From: DSUN01 sp035527715
GTDB lineage: Bacteria; Planctomycetota; PUPC01; DSUN01
Direction: 5' to 3'
Length of the DNA stretch: 27,778 bases
NCBI GenBank assembly: GCA_035527715.1
Contig: DATKZY010000268.1
Span: forward strand, 1-27,778
Shown: in pieces, positions 23,482 through 27,778 of the stretch
How the letters are laid out: each line of letters begins with the position of its first letter
Position numbering within the stretch: position 1 is the first letter of the stretch
Program-made: the position numbers and the translations under genes
The notes under the pieces: model-generated
What the model saw: only the letters and a program-made list of their open reading frames with translations
Told to the model about the DNA's origin: nothing
The model's database searches: none

Positions 23482-23806
23482 GGATCGCTTCGCCGCTCTT
23501 GACCTGGGCGAGGTCGTTGGGATCGCCATCGAGGGTGCCGACGACGTTCACCGGGCTGGCGGGCGTCTGGCCGTAGAAGAGGCACAGGCAATCGCCGTCG
23601 GGCCAGAAGGCCACCGTGCCCGAAGGCACCTTCGCCTGCGCGTCGTCGGGGTCCATGTGGACGGGGATCTCGAAGTACACCTCCTTGCCCCACAGACGCG
23701 CCCGGCTCTCGATGGGCAACGCCGCCAGAATCCTCCGCGCCGTCGCCGTGTCGTTCAGCGTCGCAGTCGCCTCGACTTTTCCCGCCCGAATGAGTATCTT
23801 AGCCAT
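23462..23806 (-). CDS. Cyclophilin-like fold protein (PF04126 type)
   Basis: A 114-residue cytosolic protein beginning MAKILIRAGKVEATATLNDT, with ILAALPIESRARLWGKEVYFEIPV, VAFWPDGDCLCLFYGQTP and a C-terminal VVGTLDGDPNDLAQVKSGE. This order is typical of the small cyclophilin-like family (COG2164). Its activity is not known; peptidyl-prolyl isomerase residues are not assured. Start ATG 23806; a promoter lies at 23847-23875. The last codons and TAG stop fall inside the right arm of the CACAGAG inverted repeat. It diverges from the beta-helix gene. Confidence 0.8.
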   Translation of the reverse strand: MAKILIRAGKVEATATLNDTATARRILAALPIESRARLWGKEVYFEIPVHMDPDDAQAKVPSGTVAFWPDGDCLCLFYGQTPASPVNVVGTLDGDPNDLAQVKSGEAIQVEGAD

Positions 23807-23846
23807 ATGTAGCCCTCGGCTCCATGAGGTGGATGGGACAACGGCA

Positions 23847-23875
23847 AGTGTAGCGGAGCCGTGCGGCTCAGTCAA
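23847..23875 (-). promoter_or_regulatory. Promoter for the cyclophilin-like gene
   Basis: Minus-strand TTGACT (23870-23875), a 17-bp spacer and TACACT (23847-23852), 41 bp before the ATG. The spacer contains the palindrome GAGCCGCACGGCTC, a possible operator. Confidence 0.55.
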
Positions 23876-23895
23876 GCCACCGAAGGGAGAACTCG

Positions 23896-25545
23896 ATGCG
23901 AACGGTGTGGTTGTGCCTTGTCGTCGTGGCATGCTCCGCGCTCGCCGCGGAACAGGGGCCGTTCCAGAGACAGTGGACGCACGTGTCCGAAACGTCGGCG
24001 GCCGTCTACTGGCAGCTCGACGACATTCGCAAGGAGGCCCGAAGCTGCGTCGAGTACGGCAAGACCAAGGAGTTGGGCAGCACGACCGAAACCACTCACG
24101 ACGCCCGCTGGGCACACTTCCATCGCCTCAAAGGGCTTGAGACGGGCGCGACCTACCACTATCGGCTTGTCGCCCTCGACCCCAAGACCGGCCAGCCGAC
24201 AAAGAGCGACCTCCTCAGCTTCACGACGAAGAAGAGCCCGGACGCGATTCGCATCCCACAGGACGTGGCCGGGCCGCCCTTCGTCCTCGACAAGGCCGAC
24301 GCGACCTACATCCTGACGAAGGATGTGACCGCGGACGGCCAGGCATTCGTCATCACTGGTTCAAACGTCACGCTCGACCTCGACGGCCACACGGTGGTCT
24401 TCGGAAACAACACGGCGGAACAGGTGAGCGGCGTCCTGGCGAAGAACGCGGGCAAGGCCACGATCTGCAACGGCCACATTGTCCAGGGTGCCAAGTGCAA
24501 GGCATACAGCACGGCGATCGAGAGCCGCTGGCGAGCCGAGCCGACCGAGATATTCGGCATCAGCACGGACGTGCACCTGCCCTGTGCCTATCCCGTCAAG
24601 TTCCTCGGCAAGGCCGCCAACGTCCGCATCCACCACAACCTCCTCGCCAGCCGCGTCACCGAGATCGAGAGCCGCCACTACCCGGGCAACGACCTTCTGC
24701 GGCTCGACATCGCCGGCGGCAACATCGACGTCAGCGACAACCTCCTCACCGAGGGCTGCCACGTCGGCATCCGCCTCGCGGGCGAGGGGCCGAACGTCGA
24801 GGTCCACCACAACGACATCCGCCACCACATGCAATACGTCAACGGCTACGCCCTGGCCTGCTCGTGCCCGGGGCTGAAGGTGCACCACAACCGCGTCACC
24901 TCGACCGGCCGCGGCGCCCACCTCACCCGCGACGGCATCCAGTTCCACGACAACTACCTCGACCTCGTCGGCCACGCCGACCTCGACGACATGCCCGCCA
25001 AGTCCCGCCCCTTCAAGACCATTCGCGTCGAGCTGCACGGCATCAAGTTCGAGGGCGACAAGGTCACCAACTGCAAGGTCACGGGCAACTTCTGCCGCAT
25101 CGTCCAGAAGCTCCCCGACAAGAAGTGGGACTACGTGCCTGCCACGCCCCTCAACATCGCGTGCTACAACCCGAACGCGATGAACGAGATCGCCGACAAC
25201 ACGTTCGTCGCCCTCACCGAGTACCGCAAGACCCGCCACGGCGGCTACGGCGCGTCGGGCCAGTGGGCGTCGGCCATCTACCTCGTCGGCATGACCAAAG
25301 GCTCCGCCGAGCAGGGCAAGTACTCCGCCTGGGTCCACGACAACCGCTTCCTCAGCAACGACCTCTTCGTCGGCGCAGGTTCCCCCGTGAACATGACCGT
25401 GCGCATCGAGAAGAACACCTTCACCCTCGCCACCGACCCGCCCCTGACCGAAGGCCGCCAGCCCTTCTGGAAGATCGGCCCCGACTTGGAGAATGCCGTC
25501 AAGGCGGGGGGCAATCGCTTCGAGGGAACGCCACCACGGCCATAG
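23896..25545 (+). CDS. Secreted protein with FnIII-like domain and parallel beta-helix
   Basis: A 549-residue exported protein. The signal peptide is MRTVWLCLVVVACSALAA. Residues about 25-113 form an Ig/FnIII-like domain (YWQLDDI, VEYGKT, HFHRLKGLETGATYHYRLVALD), as at the N-terminus of purple acid phosphatases and many secreted glycan-active proteins. The rest is a right-handed beta-helix of the pectate-lyase/NosD kind, seen as repeated turns: VTLDLDGHTVVFGNNT, VRIHHNLLASR, IDVSDNLLTEG, VEVHHNDIRHH, LKVHHNRVTST, IQFHDNYLDLV. Such helices bind or cleave polysaccharides; the substrate is unknown. AAGGGAG precedes the ATG. It ends before a repeat-rich gap. Confidence 0.8.
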   Translation: MRTVWLCLVVVACSALAAEQGPFQRQWTHVSETSAAVYWQLDDIRKEARSCVEYGKTKELGSTTETTHDARWAHFHRLKGLETGATYHYRLVALDPKTGQPTKSDLLSFTTKKSPDAIRIPQDVAGPPFVLDKADATYILTKDVTADGQAFVITGSNVTLDLDGHTVVFGNNTAEQVSGVLAKNAGKATICNGHIVQGAKCKAYSTAIESRWRAEPTEIFGISTDVHLPCAYPVKFLGKAANVRIHHNLLASRVTEIESRHYPGNDLLRLDIAGGNIDVSDNLLTEGCHVGIRLAGEGPNVEVHHNDIRHHMQYVNGYALACSCPGLKVHHNRVTSTGRGAHLTRDGIQFHDNYLDLVGHADLDDMPAKSRPFKTIRVELHGIKFEGDKVTNCKVTGNFCRIVQKLPDKKWDYVPATPLNIACYNPNAMNEIADNTFVALTEYRKTRHGGYGASGQWASAIYLVGMTKGSAEQGKYSAWVHDNRFLSNDLFVGAGSPVNMTVRIEKNTFTLATDPPLTEGRQPFWKIGPDLENAVKAGGNRFEGTPPRP

Positions 25546-25556
25546 CCATAGGAACT

Positions 25557-25666
25557 CACCACAGAGGACACCGAGCGCACTGAGGATGCACTGAGTCGGA
25601 GAAGGCCCGGGTCGTGCATGAACCCAGTCGGGGCTTGTTCTTCGTGTTCTCCGTGTCTCCGTGGTG
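25557..25666. repeat. Gene-less inverted repeat of CACAGAG units
   Basis: The left arm starts CACCACAGAGGACACCGAG (25557-25575, continuing to about 25590). It faces a right arm ending GTGTCTCCGTGGTG (25634-25666), with a spacer of about 45 bp and no gene. The unit is the same type as the arms around the GxxExxY gene. Confidence 0.7.
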
Positions 25667-25697
25667 CGCCCGCTTTCCCGCCCGCCTCTTCCCGTCT

Positions 25698-25806
25698 GTC
25701 CACCGTCCACGGTCCATTGCCCGTCCGCCCAAGAAGGGCAGGGGAATGGCGGCAGGGGACGCGAAGCGGAGATGCCCACCACGGATGGCACGGAATTCAC
25801 GGATAG
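25698..25806. repeat. Two further short tandem repeats (7-bp GTCCACC and 9-bp CACGGATNN)
   Basis: At 25698-25726 GTCCACC, GTCCACG and GTCCATT run in tandem, then a degenerate GCCCGTCC. At 25780-25806 CACGGATGG, CACGGAATT and CACGGATAG run in tandem. Neither has an inverted partner nearby. Otherwise 25546-25893 has no gene-like frame. Confidence 0.7.
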
Positions 25807-25893
25807 CCAGCGGCCGGCTTTGTCCGCTGAATCCTGCCACGTGTTGAGGCGACCACGGCAATGACACAAACGACCTACCGACAGGGCCTGCAA

Positions 25894-27114
25894 TCAAAAG
25901 GAACTGTAATTCATAACCTGCATGGCACACACCGCGATCGGTCCCACCCAAGCGGACAACAAGCGGTAATTCCTTCGAGTCGGAGGAATCGTGCCTACCT
26001 GCCTTGACTCCCTAGCATGTACGAGTGCATTCCTGAGGTCGCGGAGAGCCTGTGGGAACGCGGGTACCCAGGCAGCACTGAAATCGGCTGCCCCCCACCC
26101 TGCTTTCAGAAGTGGTGCGAGTTTGACGCCTCCCTCAAAGGCCATCTCGCAGGAGAAGTAGTCTGCGAGTGGCTCAATCTGGCGCCATACAACGGCCGGG
26201 TCCGCCGCCTTCTTCAGTAATGAATTGAGCTTTGCGTATGGCTCTGTCCTATCTTCCTGCATTGCATCAATCACGTTTCGGCATACCGCGTCCAGACGGT
26301 CATGCATGTTCGGGGCGAGGAGAACCCGCCTGACAGATTCCAGAATTTCCTGCTTTATCTGGTAGAAGGAAATGTACTCGAGTATCTGGTAATAGAAGAG
26401 GAACTGCCGGAAGGAATCCTGTGCGTCACGCGCACTGTGCCAGAGGTCCAGCGCATATCGGTCGAGCACATGGCCGGAGATCCTTTTTGGAAACTCACCA
26501 AGCGGGAATCTGTTCACCGAGGGCACGCTCTCACCAGCCAGCACTGGGTCATGCACCAGGATTCGCGGGCTTCTCAGGTCGAAGTAAGACATATAGAAGT
26601 TGAGGTTCGTCGCCAGCGTGTGAACTGCTTCCTCGTCGAACTGCAGATCCCGGATCCAGAAAGATGTTGCCGCCACGGGCTGAGCGGCGCTACCCAATCC
26701 CCCCGAGAGCCGGGCGTACATCATGAGGTCGGCGAGATTACGCCACCCAGTAGCTGAGACGCGACCTGCGGGCTCAAAGCATCGAGCGATCTCGAGCAGT
26801 CGCTTGCTTGCGGGCGAGAAATCGCAGCGGTATTGTGCACCAGCCATGTCGAAGGTGAATCCACGTTCGGTGATTTCCCTGCCGACGGGCTGTGCTGTGA
26901 AGATAAACTCCATGTCCCTCGAATCGGCGTGCCATAGAGCTGTGAAACGGGGAGGAAGCCGCACGGCATTGAGGGCCTCGATAAGTGGCCCCGAATCTGG
27001 GGGGATCGCAAGCCGGACTGAGTCATCTCCCCAGGGGGTTGCGATGTGCACTCGGCCGGACCTGATGCTGTCGAGCTTCGCTTGCAGACCGGCTACGCGC
27101 ATGGTCCTGCCCAT
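25894..27114 (-). CDS. Uncharacterised protein with C-terminal HEPN-like RNALVH motif, AT-richer than its surroundings
   Basis: A 406-residue protein of no recognised family. The N-terminal third looks beta-rich (RVHIATPWGDDSVRLAIPP, FTALWHADSRDMEFIF). The remainder is helical, with FRQFLFYYQILEYISFYQI and a C-terminal DLRNALVHARES. The last fits the Rx4H motif of HEPN ribonuclease domains (R, four residues, H), as in Apea-like HEPN defence proteins. That assignment rests on one motif and helical context. ATG 27114 is preferred over TTG 27135 because GGAG lies 7 bp before it. Base composition is visibly lower in GC: one 60-bp line (26221-26280) has 27 G/C, against 40 in a typical line (24721-24780) of the neighbouring gene. 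This suggests transfer. It may be an anti-phage or stress effector. Confidence 0.65.
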   Translation of the reverse strand: MGRTMRVAGLQAKLDSIRSGRVHIATPWGDDSVRLAIPPDSGPLIEALNAVRLPPRFTALWHADSRDMEFIFTAQPVGREITERGFTFDMAGAQYRCDFSPASKRLLEIARCFEPAGRVSATGWRNLADLMMYARLSGGLGSAAQPVAATSFWIRDLQFDEEAVHTLATNLNFYMSYFDLRSPRILVHDPVLAGESVPSVNRFPLGEFPKRISGHVLDRYALDLWHSARDAQDSFRQFLFYYQILEYISFYQIKQEILESVRRVLLAPNMHDRLDAVCRNVIDAMQEDRTEPYAKLNSLLKKAADPAVVWRQIEPLADYFSCEMAFEGGVKLAPLLKAGWGAADFSAAWVPAFPQALRDLRNALVHARESRQVGTIPPTRRNYRLLSAWVGPIAVCAMQVMNYSSF

Positions 27115-27163
27115 TCCGGTACTCCGTTTGCGCAAAGGCTATGTAGTTGGCTGGTCACCTCAC

Positions 27164-27256
27164 TCAATCCAGCTCAAGCTGCCGGGTCGAGAGACCGTTC
27201 TCGTCGACCCTGCTGGCGTGTAGGATGGGGAGGCCGAGGACGATTCGCCATTTCAT
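27164..27256 (-). CDS. Possible 30-residue leader ORF or gene remnant
   Basis: The frame from ATG 27256 (MKWRIVLGLPILHASRVDEN...) to TGA has GGAG and CAGGGA just upstream. It ends 49 bp before the HEPN-like gene. It could be a small translated leader or the truncated start of a lost gene. There is no family evidence. Nothing else is seen from 27257 to 27360. Confidence 0.25.
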   Translation of the reverse strand: MKWRIVLGLPILHASRVDENGLSTRQLELD

Positions 27257-27362
27257 CCCTGGGTCTCCTGTCCTCCTGCCAGCAGTATAGCCGGGCCGGC
27301 TCGGAATGCAAGGGGGAAGCGGGAGTATGGCCCCGAGTTCTGGTGCTTGGCCTTGGCCTGCC

Positions 27363-27520
27363 GAGCTCCGAAGGAGCGTACTATGACAGCCCAGGGCAAC
27401 GCCCTGGGAAACGGTGTTCGGCGTCCGTTCAGCCCTGAAGGGGCGTACTACCGACCCGGCCATAGTACGCCCCTTCAGGGCTGCGCACGGGCGCTCGCCA
27501 ATCCCCAGGGCGTTGCCCTC
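27363..27520. repeat. Hierarchical palindrome A (REP-like nested inverted repeats, axis near 27456)
   Basis: Inner perfect 21-bp arms at 27430-27450 and 27463-27483 are separated by 12 bp. Outer perfect 16-bp arms at 27393-27408 and 27504-27519 share the same axis. The left outer arm is itself part of a small hairpin, CCCAGGGCAACGCCCTGGG (27390-27408). A further unit GCTCCGAAGGAGC at 27365-27377, followed by CGTACTA, repeats the end of the inner arm (GAAGGGGCGTACTA). Confidence 0.85.
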
Positions 27521-27778
27521 ATCTTTGCCCACATCTCGGGCTCCGTAGCCCGCCGACGGCGGGCGGCAGGTGGTAGCCCACGGCGTAAGCCGTGGGTTCG
27601 GTCGGGTACAAGGCCCAGCCCCCGCAGGGGGCGGCAGAAGCGTTGGCCGCCGGCGTTGTGCCGCCCCCTGCGGGGGCTGGACCGTGGTCCGCCCAGTCCA
27701 CGGGCTTACGCCCGTGGCTACCTTCTGACGCCCCTGACGGGGCTGGGAGCGCCCATCCGCAGAGATGTGGGCAAAGAT
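27521..27778. repeat. Hierarchical palindrome B (258 bp, axis near 27648), truncated by window end
   Basis: The outermost perfect 17-bp arms are 27521-27537 and 27762-27778. The middle layer is two inverted copies of a GGTAGCC-hairpin unit at 27572-27596 (CCCACGGC GTAA GCCGTGGG) and 27698-27722 (CCACGGGC TTAC GCCCGTGG). The inner layer is perfect 22-bp arms at 27615-27636 and 27659-27680, each arm itself a GCCCCC-GCA-GGGGGC hairpin. All layers centre within about 3 bp of one axis. The element runs to the last base. Confidence 0.85.

Noticed and set aside
24361..25893. 510-codon minus-strand open frame opposite the beta-helix gene
   Set aside because: The Val/Asp/Glu-rich product mirrors the repeated helix turns of the plus-strand gene and begins in repeat sequence.
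27363..27778. CRISPR array
   Set aside because: The repeats are inverted and nested with different units; there are no equal-length direct repeats with unique spacers, and no cas genes.

Overview
The window reads as a high-GC chromosome segment from an uncultured PVC-superphylum bacterium, most likely a planctomycete. The support is indirect. It has a Minf_1886-family gene, an archaeal-type phosphoglycerate mutase, a ResB/CcsA cytochrome c maturation pair, a free-standing lipoyl carrier, a GxxExxY nuclease, a REP-associated transposase and many intergenic palindromes. There is no rRNA, tRNA or CRISPR array to settle the taxonomy. Coding strands are GC-rich, except the last gene (25894-27114), which is visibly more AT-rich. 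Several promoters resemble sigma-70 sites, with TTGAC[T/A] followed after 17-18 bp by TAnnnT.

Layout. 1-1513 (minus): the 5' part of purC and a J-domain/TPR-like protein. 1851-3844 (plus): a zinc-ribbon methyltransferase, a zinc-ribbon membrane protein and a REP-associated tyrosine transposase. 3877-5297 (minus): a YkgJ-like Cys-cluster protein overlapping a ComEC-like metallo-beta-lactamase-fold protein. 5498-8565 (plus): a secreted GH51-like protein coupled to a cyclase-family hydrolase. 8566-9117: non-coding. 9118-11716 (minus): lipB, vapB and vapC with overlapping ends, then a small membrane protein and a winged-helix-like protein. 11882-13135 (plus): lipA, divergent from lipB, and a lipoyl carrier. 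13243-22017 (plus): a tightly packed run of holB, ricT, a methionyl-tRNA-synthetase-like gene, a Minf_1886 gene, apgM, resB and ccsA. 22036-25545: an alcohol dehydrogenase, a GxxExxY nuclease cassette, a cyclophilin-fold protein (minus) and a secreted beta-helix protein. 25894-27114 (minus): a HEPN-like protein of foreign appearance. 27363-27778: a dense array of nested palindromes running off the window.

Three things stand out. First, the gene at 15204-16616 is an intact MetRS relative in the classical holB-ricT-metG position, yet both the HIGH and KMSKS signatures are replaced and the zinc insertion is gone. It looks like a dead synthetase kept for another role. Second, intergenic spaces repeatedly carry low-complexity tandem repeats of 6-11 bp units, usually facing an inverted copy. 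At least six unrelated unit sequences share this architecture. One pair encloses the GxxExxY nuclease gene as arms of about 50 bp, and a gene-less version lies about 2 kb away. Third, 27390-27778 holds two hierarchical palindromes in which several nested inverted repeats share one axis. These may be the genome's REP-type substrates for the transposase at 3380-3844.

Gene cooperation. LipA and LipB can lipoylate the adjacent carrier (octanoyl transfer, then sulfur insertion), although no dehydrogenase or glycine-cleavage partner is visible. ResB and CcsA form the system II cytochrome c synthase. The secreted GH51-like and beta-helix proteins suggest polysaccharide use. All functional statements are by eye from motifs; no database search was run.
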